Source: an uncultured Clostridia bacterium
GTDB taxonomy: Bacteria; Bacillota; Clostridia; Oscillospirales; Acutalibacteraceae
Direction of reading: 5' to 3'
Length of the DNA stretch: 64,000 bases
NCBI GenBank assembly: GCA_944380855.1
Contig: CALWIW010000001.1
Location: forward strand, 1 to 64,000
This document shows positions 37,390 to 46,018 of this stretch, in pieces. The notes beneath the pieces were generated by a model. The model saw only the letters and a program-made list of their open reading frames with translations. It was not told the origin of the DNA and made no database searches. Every line of letters begins with the position of its first letter. Within the stretch, counting starts at the first letter, position 1. Position numbers and translations under genes: made by a program.

Positions 37390-38970
37390 TTATTCTTCTA
37401 CCAAACCGGCAGCAATAAGATTTTGATGATGCTCGTCCGCATTTGTTGCATAGTAAGCAACAGACGGGCTGTCCTCTGTTGCGGCAGAATGACAGAAATA
37501 ATAATAGTTTGTGTCGTAAGGATACAATGCCGCCATTATTGCTGCAAGACTCGGATTACAGATTGAACCTGCCGGCAATCCGTATATGCTGTATGTGTTG
37601 TAATCGCTTACATAATCACCTTTATCCTCAGGAATAGCACCTTTGGAACGGTAAGGATAGTAAACGGTGGAATCACAGTCAAGTCTTGCCAAACCATCGT
37701 CAATATCGGAATTCAAACGGTTATGAAGCACAGAAGATACATAGTACATATCCTCTTCATCTGCGGCTTCCGCCTGGATAATAGACGCAATTATCATTAT
37801 CTCGTCCATTGAATAACCGCTGTCCTCTATCATTTTTTCTATTGTTACATCTTTTTCGTAGTTTTCATTTTCATATTTTGTATATATAACTCTTCTTTCA
37901 TAGTTGCTTAAAAAACGCTCTATGGTAGTTTCAGGGTCTTCATTTTTATAAAAATCATAAGTATCCGGGAACAGATAACCCTCAAGGCGATAGTATTTAC
38001 CTTCCGAAGAAACATTTTGCAGGAAAGGATAATCCTCATCGTAAATATCGCTGTTAAGAAGTTCAAAGAACTTATCTCTGTCAGTAAGAACTCCTTCCTC
38101 CTCAAGCTTATCGGCAATTTCTAGGACATTCATTCCTTCATAAAGCTGAACCGTTACAATATCTGTTCTGTTCAGATTACTCTGCATATAGTTTACAATT
38201 TCTTCATAGTCCATATTTGTTTCAATATCAAAGGAACCTTGTCTGAACCCGTCGGAAGAATTGGTAACGTTAGTATAAAGCTTGAAAAACAGCTCGTTAT
38301 TGATAACATGATTTTCACGCAAAACAGACGCCACTTCGTCCAATGTAGGGTTAGGGCCTATTTCGATATGCACCTTTTCACTTGAACCTCTGTTAATGGC
38401 AAGCATATCGTTAAAACCGATTACTAAAAACTGGCCCAAAATTATTCCTGCTATAATCGTAAAGATAAGCCATGTAAACTTAAATAATCTTTTATTCTTT
38501 TTGCTTCTTTTCTTTTCCTGTTTTTTCATTTGTTTTATCTGTTTGTCAGAGTATCCGTTTTCATTTCCGTAGTATTCACGGTTTTCATATTCTCCTCCGC
38601 CATTGATATCAGAAACCGTATCAACAGGATAATTTTCCTCTGACGGATACGAATAGGCATTATTATCAAATTCAGCCGGTTGAAAACTGTTTTCTGAATT
38701 GTAGTCGTTACCGATGTACTGTCTTGAATTATTTTCATAGTGACGAGCCTCTGCAGGCTCATAGGAAAAATTATCAAGATCATAATTTTTATTTGTTTCA
38801 ACTCCAAAATCCGAAACCTTGCCTTCTGCTTCTGAAACAGAGCGGATATCTTCAACCAAATCCGGAGAAAAGGAAGGTTCTATATTCATTTTAAAATTCT
38901 CGACTTTTTTCCTTCTGCTTTCCTCAAACATAGCTTCGGAATCATTATTAAAATTTTTGTCGTCAGACAT
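37390..38970 (-). CDS. mltG: Endolytic murein transglycosylase
   Basis: About 526 residues: an acidic, Asn/Tyr-rich cytoplasmic N-terminus (1-150), one membrane helix (FTWLIFTIIAGIILGQFLVI), then the external YceG/MltG domain with a LysM-like part and the catalytic Glu in IIASIIQAEAA and the HNRL motif. It cuts nascent glycan strands. I start at the ATG at 38970; an upstream frame lacks a ribosome site and overlaps the cyclo-ligase gene. Confidence 0.92.
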   Translation of the reverse strand: MSDDKNFNNDSEAMFEESRRKKVENFKMNIEPSFSPDLVEDIRSVSEAEGKVSDFGVETNKNYDLDNFSYEPAEARHYENNSRQYIGNDYNSENSFQPAEFDNNAYSYPSEENYPVDTVSDINGGGEYENREYYGNENGYSDKQIKQMKKQEKKRSKKNKRLFKFTWLIFTIIAGIILGQFLVIGFNDMLAINRGSSEKVHIEIGPNPTLDEVASVLRENHVINNELFFKLYTNVTNSSDGFRQGSFDIETNMDYEEIVNYMQSNLNRTDIVTVQLYEGMNVLEIADKLEEEGVLTDRDKFFELLNSDIYDEDYPFLQNVSSEGKYYRLEGYLFPDTYDFYKNEDPETTIERFLSNYERRVIYTKYENENYEKDVTIEKMIEDSGYSMDEIMIIASIIQAEAADEEDMYYVSSVLHNRLNSDIDDGLARLDCDSTVYYPYRSKGAIPEDKGDYVSDYNTYSIYGLPAGSICNPSLAAIMAALYPYDTNYYYFCHSAATEDSPSVAYYATNADEHHQNLIAAGLVEE

Positions 38971-38989
38971 TTCCACACAGCCTTTCCTA

Positions 38990-39595
38990 TTATCTCCTGT
39001 TTGCATTTTGCTTTTTTATATTTCTTACAAATCGTTCTGTAATTATCAAGTCCACAGGTCTGTCAAAATAACCGTGGGGGAGCTTCCATTTAACGCAGCT
39101 GCTGTAGCACAGACCTATTTTATCCCCTTTGAATAAAGACAAAAATCTGTCGTAATAACCCATTCCGAAACCGAGTCTGTATCCCTCCGAATCGAAAGCA
39201 AGACCGGGAACAATGCACACTCCCTTGGAAAAATCATCAACCTTTTCACATTTTTCCGGAACAGGCTCCATAAGTCCGTAGGTGCTTTTCTCAAGCTGGT
39301 CAAAAGAGGTTATAAAATAAAAATCCATTTCCCTTTTATCCGTAACACATCTTGGAACCGCAACCCTCTTGCCGTCTTTTAATGCAGCGTCGATTATTGA
39401 AACGGTATCTATTTCAATAGGCTTTGACACAAAGGCAAAAACCACGCTGTTGTTTTTGTACTCCTTTGATGCCAAAAACGTCTTTTTCAAAAGTCCGTCA
39501 TATCTTCGTTTCTTGTCAGGACTCATGTTTTCTCTTATTCTTCTGAATTTTTGTCTAAGCTCCCGTTTTACAATTCTTATATCATTTACGGGCAT
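38990..39595 (-). CDS. 5-formyltetrahydrofolate cyclo-ligase
   Basis: A 201-residue protein with the N-terminal basic helix (KRELRQKFRRIRENM), the family GFGMGYYDRFL loop and preceding PGLAFD. It converts 5-formyl-THF to 5,10-methenyl-THF with ATP. Overlaps the DJ-1 family gene by ten bases and precedes mltG. Confidence 0.93.
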   Translation of the reverse strand: MPVNDIRIVKRELRQKFRRIRENMSPDKKRRYDGLLKKTFLASKEYKNNSVVFAFVSKPIEIDTVSIIDAALKDGKRVAVPRCVTDKREMDFYFITSFDQLEKSTYGLMEPVPEKCEKVDDFSKGVCIVPGLAFDSEGYRLGFGMGYYDRFLSLFKGDKIGLCYSSCVKWKLPHGYFDRPVDLIITERFVRNIKKQNANRR

Positions 39596-40125
39596 TGCAT
39601 AGCACCTTTGAGCTTTTCGGCTCTTTCCTCTCCCAAAAGAAGAGATACTATTTCGAGACCAAATTCAACGGCACAGCCCGCTCCTTTTGATGTGATAATA
39701 TTTCCGTCCCTTGTAACAGGCTCTCCTGTATACTCGGAACAATTTAACTCTCCCTCAAAGCCCGGGAAACAGGTTGCTTTTTTATTTTTTAATACACCTA
39801 AATGGCCCAAAACAGATGGAGCGGCACAAATAGCTGCCACGGGAAGATTATTTTTAACACAATACTCCACGCTTGCTGCAACAATAGGAGAATTGTCCAA
39901 ATTTAATGTTCCCGGCATACCGCCCGGAAGAATAACCATTTCCATGTTATCGGTGATTACTTCGCTTTCCTCGATATCTGCGATTATTCTTATACCGTGG
40001 GAACCCTTTATCTCTTTTCCCCCGACTCCTACGGTAACAACATCAAGTTCCGCTCTTCTCAATATATCCACGGGAGCCAATGCCTCAACCTCTTCAAAGC
40101 CGTTTGCCAAAAAACAATAAATCAT
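39586..40125 (-). CDS. DJ-1/PfpI family protein
   Basis: About 179 residues with LANGFEEVEALAP at the start (conserved Glu) and the nucleophile cysteine in AAICAAPSVLG, as in DJ-1/YajL proteins, which are redox-sensitive and may act as chaperones or deglycases. I start at the second ATG (40125), eight bases after GGAGG; an ATG two codons earlier is too close to the site. Confidence 0.9.
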   Translation of the reverse strand: MIYCFLANGFEEVEALAPVDILRRAELDVVTVGVGGKEIKGSHGIRIIADIEESEVITDNMEMVILPGGMPGTLNLDNSPIVAASVEYCVKNNLPVAAICAAPSVLGHLGVLKNKKATCFPGFEGELNCSEYTGEPVTRDGNIITSKGAGCAVEFGLEIVSLLLGEERAEKLKGAMQCP

Positions 40126-40143
40126 TTTCATTTCCTCCTTTAT

Positions 40144-40989
40144 TCAATCTTTTGTAAGTCCTATATAAATTCTTTCGGAAAACTCTGCCGTACTGTCCAA
40201 TACTTTTATCATTCCGAATTTATCTTCAGAATAACCGGGAATTCTGACAGTAAGTTTACCCCTGCTTTCAAATCCAAAAAACTCTGTACTGAACAATTCT
40301 TCAATAGATTTTTCTGATATAAATTCAGTTATTACGGCATTCTCAGGCGTACCTTGTATTACCATATAAAAATCATCGCCGGAAAGACAAAAGCCCTTGT
40401 AAACTCTGTTATAACCCAAAGCGTTTTTAACTGTTTTATCAGAAAATCTCATAACCTGAACAGGCAGTTTTGCAGATTCCCTCAGCTTTATTATACTGTC
40501 AATCTTTTCATTATTTGATAAATATTTTTTAATGAAGGTATCAGACAAGGAAAAATCATATTCTTTAGTTACCGTTCCGAATAAAGGAACATACCCCAGT
40601 CCTGCGTAATAGGAATAAAGCTTTTCATTTGCCGGAAGCAAAACCGAAGCCTTATCTCCGTTTTTAAAGCTGTCAGTAAGAGCGTATTCTATAAGGGAAG
40701 ACATTATTCCTCCCTTTCGGTATTCCGGAAGCGTAGCCGCTCCGAAAAGATAATGTGCTTTTTGCAAAACTCCCTTTTTGTCAAAGATTTCACCTTCAAT
40801 CAAGTAAAGGGACGCACAGCATACGTCATCTTCAAAACATACATAACATCTAACCGATGGATAAATATTTTCAAAAACAAATTTTGTTCCCTCGTCAGTA
40901 TCAAGAAAACACCTTTTCCATATATTTTCAAGCTGAGGCTTTAAAAAAGACTTTTCCTCATCAAGTATTTTTCTGTACTGCCTTTCCAT
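40144..40989 (-). CDS. GNAT family N-acetyltransferase
   Basis: About 281 residues. An N-terminal GNAT fold is shown by the acetyl-CoA segment around LFGAATLPEYRKGGIMSSLIEYAL and LLPANEKLYSYYAGLGYVPL; the C-terminal 100 residues resemble the second domain of Eis-like two-domain acetyltransferases. Substrate unknown. It starts at the ATG at 40989 (AGGA nine bases upstream) just inside the end of the DUF2156 gene's stop region, so the pair is coupled. Confidence 0.82.
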   Translation of the reverse strand: MERQYRKILDEEKSFLKPQLENIWKRCFLDTDEGTKFVFENIYPSVRCYVCFEDDVCCASLYLIEGEIFDKKGVLQKAHYLFGAATLPEYRKGGIMSSLIEYALTDSFKNGDKASVLLPANEKLYSYYAGLGYVPLFGTVTKEYDFSLSDTFIKKYLSNNEKIDSIIKLRESAKLPVQVMRFSDKTVKNALGYNRVYKGFCLSGDDFYMVIQGTPENAVITEFISEKSIEELFSTEFFGFESRGKLTVRIPGYSEDKFGMIKVLDSTAEFSERIYIGLTKD

Positions 40990-40994
40990 AACAA

Positions 40995-41912
40995 TCATTC
41001 CTTTGGAATTGCGGCATATCTTGTCAGTATTCTTTCGGGATAATAAGAAAGCTTGGCTTTCCTTAAACCATCAATTCCCATATCCTCTTCACGGTTCAGA
41101 AGTTCATATTCAGTGTAGGTTTGTGCAAAGCAGTTATTTATCATGGCATAAGCACCGTCAAAAGCCAATGCTTTTTCAAAATTCACATCGCACACCTTAT
41201 CGTTTATCCTTGACGCCGCAGTCATAGCAACAGGCTCGTCATCTACATAAAGAACTCCTCCGAACATTCCGAGAATATCGAAATTATAAAAAGCTCTGTT
41301 TATGGCACAATACTCCGCACCGAGGCTTTCCCCTCCCGAGCCTGCACAGCCGTTTATGGCACACCATTTTGCCGCAACAGTCAAAGCGTCGTCAAAGGTC
41401 TCCTTACCAAGCTTCTCAAAACGATAATTGGGATAAAGTCTTTTAAACTTTGAAATATGATTTCTTTTAGCATGGTATTTCTTACCGGGAAGCTCTGCCA
41501 AATCAGTTCTTAAATATATATAATCGGCAGAACCGTCCATTTCTTCATAAGTAAACTCACCCGGATATAACCGCTTCAGTTCTTCAACATTTTCTTCGGT
41601 AAGCATATAAAGTCCGGAAAACTCTCCGAATTTTTCCATGCTATCGGCTTTAATATCTTCAATAACAGATTTTATGTCACCTTTTCCGCAGGGATAGCTG
41701 TATCTTTTATTATCTTCTTCACCGAAAAGCTTAATAACAAATCCGTCTTTCACCGCTGCCGTTGTTCCGTATTTTTTACCCCACAAATACATTGTCGCAA
41801 AAGACGCGTCAGAACCCATATGACCGGAGTTTTCAAATATATTTGTCAGAGTATCTATATCACTTAACTCTATTTCCTTAAAATTAAGCAGTCCGTTTTT
41901 TAATTCAGTCAT
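40995..41912 (-). CDS. DUF2156 domain (phosphatidylglycerol lysyltransferase-like) protein
   Basis: About 305 residues with the DUF2156 pattern: KYHAKRNHISKFKRLYPNYRFE, and a C-terminal NREEDMGIDGLRKAKLSYYP motif. The fold is a paired GNAT domain as in the catalytic half of MprF and in FemX-type enzymes; stand-alone proteins like this lack the membrane flippase and may use aminoacyl-tRNA. Substrate is unknown. Probable start ATG 41912; coupled to the downstream acetyltransferase. Confidence 0.82.
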   Translation of the reverse strand: MTELKNGLLNFKEIELSDIDTLTNIFENSGHMGSDASFATMYLWGKKYGTTAAVKDGFVIKLFGEEDNKRYSYPCGKGDIKSVIEDIKADSMEKFGEFSGLYMLTEENVEELKRLYPGEFTYEEMDGSADYIYLRTDLAELPGKKYHAKRNHISKFKRLYPNYRFEKLGKETFDDALTVAAKWCAINGCAGSGGESLGAEYCAINRAFYNFDILGMFGGVLYVDDEPVAMTAASRINDKVCDVNFEKALAFDGAYAMINNCFAQTYTEYELLNREEDMGIDGLRKAKLSYYPERILTRYAAIPKE

Positions 41913-42038
41913 AAATTTAAAAATCCTCTTTCCTAAACAATACACGTTTCTAACTGTTAATTAAACCGTCGATTTAGGGTCTCTTTTAAATAAGTCTTAA
42001 CATATTATTAACATTTCAAAGATAAATATATAATTACG

Positions 42039-42710
42039 TTATTCAAAAAGAACTTCACTGATTATATTCATAATGTCCCTGTTTATATCTTCAATTGCCC
42101 TGATTTTATCACCGTCACAGCAATCCACAACGCGCCATTTCAGTTTTTCGGCGGAATACATGGCATTGTTTCTGCACTCGTCGAGAAATCTGACATTTTT
42201 TTCATGAATATCCTTCTGAGATTCATCGCCGCTGTATCTCTCACTTAAAAGCTTTTGTGATACCTTAGGCTTAACATCAAGATAAATCACCGCGTCAGGT
42301 GACGGAAGCTTTAACTTTCCGTACTCAAAGTCCTCCAGCCATGAGAGAAACTCTTCTTTTTTATCTTCTGTAAGCTTTGATAACTGATATATTTCATTGG
42401 ACGTGGTATATCTGTCAGCCAAAATTACAGCATCGTTTTCATAATCTTTTTTCCAAAACTTCAAAAAGCTTGCGGCACGGTCTACAGCATAAAAAGATGA
42501 AGCTGTATAGGCATTTACATCTAAAGGATTTTCGCCGAATTCTCCTTTCAGATACATCTGAACAAGTGATGAGCTGGGCTGACTGTAGTCAGGAAATGAT
42601 ATTTTTTTTACATTAACGCCCTGTTTAAGCAAATTCTCGTATACAAGCTGAGCCTGCGTAGCTTTTCCGCTGCCGTCCAACCCCTCAATTACTATAAGCT
42701 TACCTGCCAT
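42039..42710 (-). CDS. tmk: Thymidylate kinase
   Basis: A 223-residue P-loop kinase with [17 protein letters not shown] Walker A (here [12 protein letters not shown]), the [11 protein letters not shown] substrate motif and a later lid region. It phosphorylates dTMP to dTDP. The start overlaps the end of thyX by 11 bases, so both steps from dUMP to dTDP are coupled. Confidence 0.93.
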   Translation of the reverse strand: MAGKLIVIEGLDGSGKATQAQLVYENLLKQGVNVKKISFPDYSQPSSSLVQMYLKGEFGENPLDVNAYTASSFYAVDRAASFLKFWKKDYENDAVILADRYTTSNEIYQLSKLTEDKKEEFLSWLEDFEYGKLKLPSPDAVIYLDVKPKVSQKLLSERYSGDESQKDIHEKNVRFLDECRNNAMYSAEKLKWRVVDCCDGDKIRAIEDINRDIMNIISEVLFE

Positions 42711-43461
42711 ATTTTTTTCTCACTTCCTGCATTTTTCCGCAGCTCATTTTCCCCTCGGGACATTTGCCGAAAAGACAGGGAGGACCGCAATGTTTAAACA
42801 GTTCGGGAGCAACCTCAAGGCACTGCATAAGCATCTGTTCAGCAAGACTTCTTATCTCCCACTGGGCTCTGTTGCAGCATCTGTGTGCAAAGAAATTTTT
42901 CAGACTGCGTGCATTAAATGTGCAAATCATTTTTGTGCAGCAAGCATTGGGAAGAACAAACCTTGCGTCTTCTATTGCTTTTTTTTCAGCAGCTCTTTCA
43001 GCCGCCTTTTCTTCCATTCCTGAAGCAATAAACTCATCATAAGCCTGTTTTTTAAGTATATCAGCAAGCTTATCGTATTGCTCCTGATCTTTTTTCATAG
43101 CATCAAGAAAAATCTCCTTTGCCTCAGGATTTTTCTCTATTTCAGGAGGCAGAACAAATTCAAATTGCTTTTCTGCCACATATCTTTGACTTTGAACGCT
43201 GTAGGAAGCAATCCTGTGTCTTGTTATCTGTGCCAGCAACGCACGTGAAACACCCTCAATACCAAAAGTAAAGGAAGCGTGTTCGATAGGACTTTCATGT
43301 CCTATTTCCGAAAGCATATCCACAAAGGAAGAAACCTTTTCGTCCGTAAGTCCGTCGCCTATATCAGATATTTTTGACGGTGAGTAACAAAGTTTTGCCG
43401 CCATTGCCACCGTCTTTTGAGGATCAGGCGTATATGCCAGCAATGTTACCTTTAATGACAT
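42700..43461 (-). CDS. thyX: FAD-dependent thymidylate synthase
   Basis: A 253-residue protein with the ThyX signature RHR-x7-S ([11 protein letters not shown]) and the supporting QRY and [12 protein letters not shown] elements. It makes dTMP from dUMP using FAD and methylene-THF. The ATG has GAGGT upstream. It forms a two-gene unit with tmk. No thyA is present in the window. Confidence 0.95.
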   Translation of the reverse strand: MSLKVTLLAYTPDPQKTVAMAAKLCYSPSKISDIGDGLTDEKVSSFVDMLSEIGHESPIEHASFTFGIEGVSRALLAQITRHRIASYSVQSQRYVAEKQFEFVLPPEIEKNPEAKEIFLDAMKKDQEQYDKLADILKKQAYDEFIASGMEEKAAERAAEKKAIEDARFVLPNACCTKMICTFNARSLKNFFAHRCCNRAQWEIRSLAEQMLMQCLEVAPELFKHCGPPCLFGKCPEGKMSCGKMQEVRKKYGR

Positions 43462-43608
43462 TATTTTACCTCTTTTCTTTTAAATCGTCTAATTATTCAA
43501 TAATACATATATATATTAAATTTTAGCATATACGTTATTAAAAATCAAGACAGGTAATATTCAAAAACGCTCGTATGTTCTCGGTTAATATATTTTTACA
43601 AAAAACAG

Positions 43609-43634
43609 GAGCAGGCAATATTCAGCCCGCTCCT
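43609..43634. terminator. Hairpin, possible terminator
   Basis: GGAGCAGGC and GCCCGCTCC form a nine-base stem with one mismatch and an 8-base loop between thyX and tRNA-Leu. The T tract is poor, so its role is uncertain. Confidence 0.35.
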
Positions 43635-43679
43635 TAAATTATGTTACGCTATTATAAATGATAAATAAATACAAAACAA

Positions 43680-43711
43680 AAAGCCTACACACGGATCACG
43701 TGTTAAGGCTC
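43680..43711 (-). terminator. Terminator of tRNA-Leu
   Basis: On the minus strand AGCCT and ACACG arms pair with CGTGT and AGGCT, followed by TTTTTGTTTTG, three bases after the tRNA 3' end. Confidence 0.75.
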
Positions 43712-43713
43712 TT

Positions 43714-43797
43714 TGGTGCGAGTGACGAGACTTGAACTCGTACGTCATGGACACACGCCCCTCAAACGTGCCTGTCTGCCTATTCCAGCACACTCGC
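43714..43797 (-). tRNA. tRNA-Leu (anticodon GAG)
   Basis: An 84-base class II tRNA: acceptor GCGAGTG/CACTCGC, anticodon loop TTGAGGG (anticodon GAG), a long variable arm and T-arm with GAGTTCAAGTCTC. CCA is encoded. This reads CUC/CUU leucine codons. Confidence 0.95.
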
Positions 43798-43874
43798 ATT
43801 TTTATTGATTTGTCGGTCAACGCTGGTTATTATATCACGGATAAATCCAATTGTCAATAGTTTTTTTCGCAAAT

Positions 43875-44020
43875 ACAGGGTATTTTCAAACCCGAAAACA
43901 AACTGCTCTTAAAAACAAACTTTAGTATTTGATGATTGATGATAGTAGACTTGATGAGTTATTGTCTTTAAAGTTTTTCAAATTAAGGAGTTGCAGTCTT
44001 CGAGCTTGAAAACACCCTGT
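43875..44020. repeat. MITE-like inverted-repeat element
   Basis: ACAGGGTATTTTCAA (43875-43889) and TTGAAAACACCCTGT (44006-44020) are 15-base inverted termini with one mismatch; similarity continues inwards (CCCGAA...ACTGC against GCAGT...TTCGAG) to about 28-32 bases each side. The 116-base interior has no open frame of note. Target-site duplication is unclear. It fills most of a gene-free stretch; 43462-43608 shows nothing recognisable. Confidence 0.45.
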
Positions 44021-44169
44021 AAAATAAATCTGCGTAAATTACTTAATGTAAATCGCTTTATGTTGTATTAAATATAGCATATGAAAACTTGTTTTTCAAT
44101 ATGTGCAGTCACCTGTGCATAAATTTCTGTAAAATTTTCAAAAACCCGCACACAATATGTGCTTGTTAA

Positions 44170-44199
44170 TTGACAACAACGGTACGTTTTTTATATAAT
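44170..44199 (+). promoter_or_regulatory. Promoter of the 483-residue regulator with TGTGC dyad upstream
   Basis: TTGACA (44170-44175) and TATAAT (44194-44199) are both consensus, with an 18-bp spacer. Immediately upstream GCACA-5 bp-TGTGC (44148-44162) is an inverted repeat, and TGTGC recurs at 44102-44106 and 44115-44118 region. These are candidate operator half-sites, perhaps for autoregulation. Confidence 0.6.
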
Positions 44200-44239
44200 A
44201 TTTTTACAAAAACTGTCACTTACAGGAGATGAGACGTTT

Positions 44240-45691
44240 ATGTTAAGTTTTTCCGAAGAGCTTTCTAAACTGCTGGCACAGTCCAACATAGCAATTTATA
44301 CCCTTGCAAAAAACACAGGAATAGACCGACGGGCAATATATCGTCTGAAAGACGGTACAAAAAAGCCAAAACTTTCTGAAGTAAATAAGATTACAAAAGC
44401 ATTGTCTATTTCAAAAGAAGATAAAGACAGATTGTGGCAAGCCTACGAGATTTCGATGATAGGCGAAGAAAAATATCGAAGCCGTCAGAGAACAAAGGAA
44501 TTTTTGGAAACATTAAGTTCAATTTACAGCAGCCAAAAAGAAAACATGATTATGTTTACAAAAAGCGAATTTGATATTCCTAAAGAATCTACCACCATTC
44601 AGGGTCAAACAAACATAGATACCTTTCTGAGAAACGTTATGTCTTTGGAAAATTCCTCTAACGGATATATCTATATTCAAACAGATTTATCATACGATTA
44701 TTTATTTAACGAATTATCCTTTCACATTTCATGCAATCCGTCTATTGACGCAAAAGTTTTTGTTTCAATGAAATCTCCTGATGATGACCTGTATAACGAC
44801 AGTATTTTTTCTATTGCAAAAATTTATCCTCTATTGCTTTTGGGTGAAAACTGTCAGGCAAAGTTTATAAAAGTAACCTCTAATATAACCGCACTGTTCC
44901 CATATAATATAGTCACCTCTAATTTTCTTGTAAGCATCTCACAGGACAAAAAGTCTGCGGTTGTTACAAAAGCCAAAAGTATAGTTGATTCTACTAAAAA
45001 TATCTTCTTAAAGGTTTTTAATAAAGGAACCGATTTTGTCACCCATTTAGATTTAAATGAAAGTGCTTTGCATACTCTTGATTCGCTGTTTAAGCAGCAC
45101 AAAAACAAAAAAATTTTACTGTACTCTATGGATTACGAACCATGTGTAACAATTCTTGCTGACAAAGAAATTCTTGACAAAGCAATTAACAAGGAAAGCA
45201 AAAGTGCTTTGGAGCTTATAGAAATGTACAGTAAGGCAAGTTCTAATATTTTAGGTTCTGTTTCATATTTTACCCTTGACGGACTTAAAAGCTTTTTAAA
45301 GACAGGAGAGCTTTTCGGAATACCAAAGGATTATTACCATGTCTTGGACAGAGAACTTATTATCAAAATTATAAAAAATATGTACTTAGCGTACAAAAGC
45401 GGATTTTATAAGCCTTACCTGATAGACAGTTCCAACTTTAATTATCCTAAAAATTTCAGATACAGCGGTTCCGGAACTATTTACGACTACTTCTTCATAA
45501 CTCTTACAAATAACGAAAACATATTGAATACTATGTCCCTAAATGAAAGCGGTCTTTCAGGATATTTTTACGATTTTGTAGAATCGCTTCCGCAAACAAA
45601 TCTTGTATTCAGTTGTGAAGAAAGTATGGAAATCATAATCGCAGAAACAGAAAAAATATTAAACTGCAAAATTGATTTAGATAATTTATAA
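44240..45691 (+). CDS. Orphan XRE-type regulator with large unknown C-terminal domain
   Basis: A 483-residue protein with an N-terminal HTH (LAKNTGIDRRAIYRLKDG, residues about 22-39) followed by more than 400 residues in which I recognise no domain. There is no signal peptide or membrane helix. The C-terminal part has an alternating alpha/beta look and may be a ligand-binding or effector domain. It is a lone gene with its own strong promoter. A standalone sensor-regulator is the modest inference. It lies next to a mobile element but its codon use looks similar to the neighbourhood. Confidence 0.75.
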   Translation: MLSFSEELSKLLAQSNIAIYTLAKNTGIDRRAIYRLKDGTKKPKLSEVNKITKALSISKEDKDRLWQAYEISMIGEEKYRSRQRTKEFLETLSSIYSSQKENMIMFTKSEFDIPKESTTIQGQTNIDTFLRNVMSLENSSNGYIYIQTDLSYDYLFNELSFHISCNPSIDAKVFVSMKSPDDDLYNDSIFSIAKIYPLLLLGENCQAKFIKVTSNITALFPYNIVTSNFLVSISQDKKSAVVTKAKSIVDSTKNIFLKVFNKGTDFVTHLDLNESALHTLDSLFKQHKNKKILLYSMDYEPCVTILADKEILDKAINKESKSALELIEMYSKASSNILGSVSYFTLDGLKSFLKTGELFGIPKDYYHVLDRELIIKIIKNMYLAYKSGFYKPYLIDSSNFNYPKNFRYSGSGTIYDYFFITLTNNENILNTMSLNESGLSGYFYDFVESLPQTNLVFSCEESMEIIIAETEKILNCKIDLDNL

Positions 45692-45775
45692 AAAATAAAT
45701 TTCGATGAATATTATATTCCTTTTGCCGCCATACTATGTTTGACATAAAAACAAAAACAATATGGAGGCATTAAT

Positions 45776-46018
45776 ATGATAATTGATAAAATAGCTCTTG
45801 CTTTGCTTATAGTCGGAGGAATTAACTGGGGAAGCATAGGTATTTTTAACTTCGACATAGTAGGAAGTCTTTTCGGAGGTCAGTCCTCAGCCATCAGCCG
45901 AATTATTTTTGTAATAGTAGGTCTTTGTGCAATATGGTGCATATCTCTGCTGTTCAGAAATAATGCAATGTCCTCTGAAAGCGATAACGAGAGCAATAAC
46001 GGTATTTATTCTGATTAA
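45776..46018 (+). CDS. DUF378 small membrane protein
   Basis: An 80-residue protein with two hydrophobic helices and the family motif GGINWGSIGIFNFDIVGSLF (20 residues), diagnostic of DUF378. Function unknown. The ATG has GGAGG upstream and a terminator follows the stop. The final 132 bases overlap, in antisense, the C-terminal extension of the recombinase frame; DUF378 is the credible gene there. Confidence 0.9.
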   Translation: MIIDKIALALLIVGGINWGSIGIFNFDIVGSLFGGQSSAISRIIFVIVGLCAIWCISLLFRNNAMSSESDNESNNGIYSD

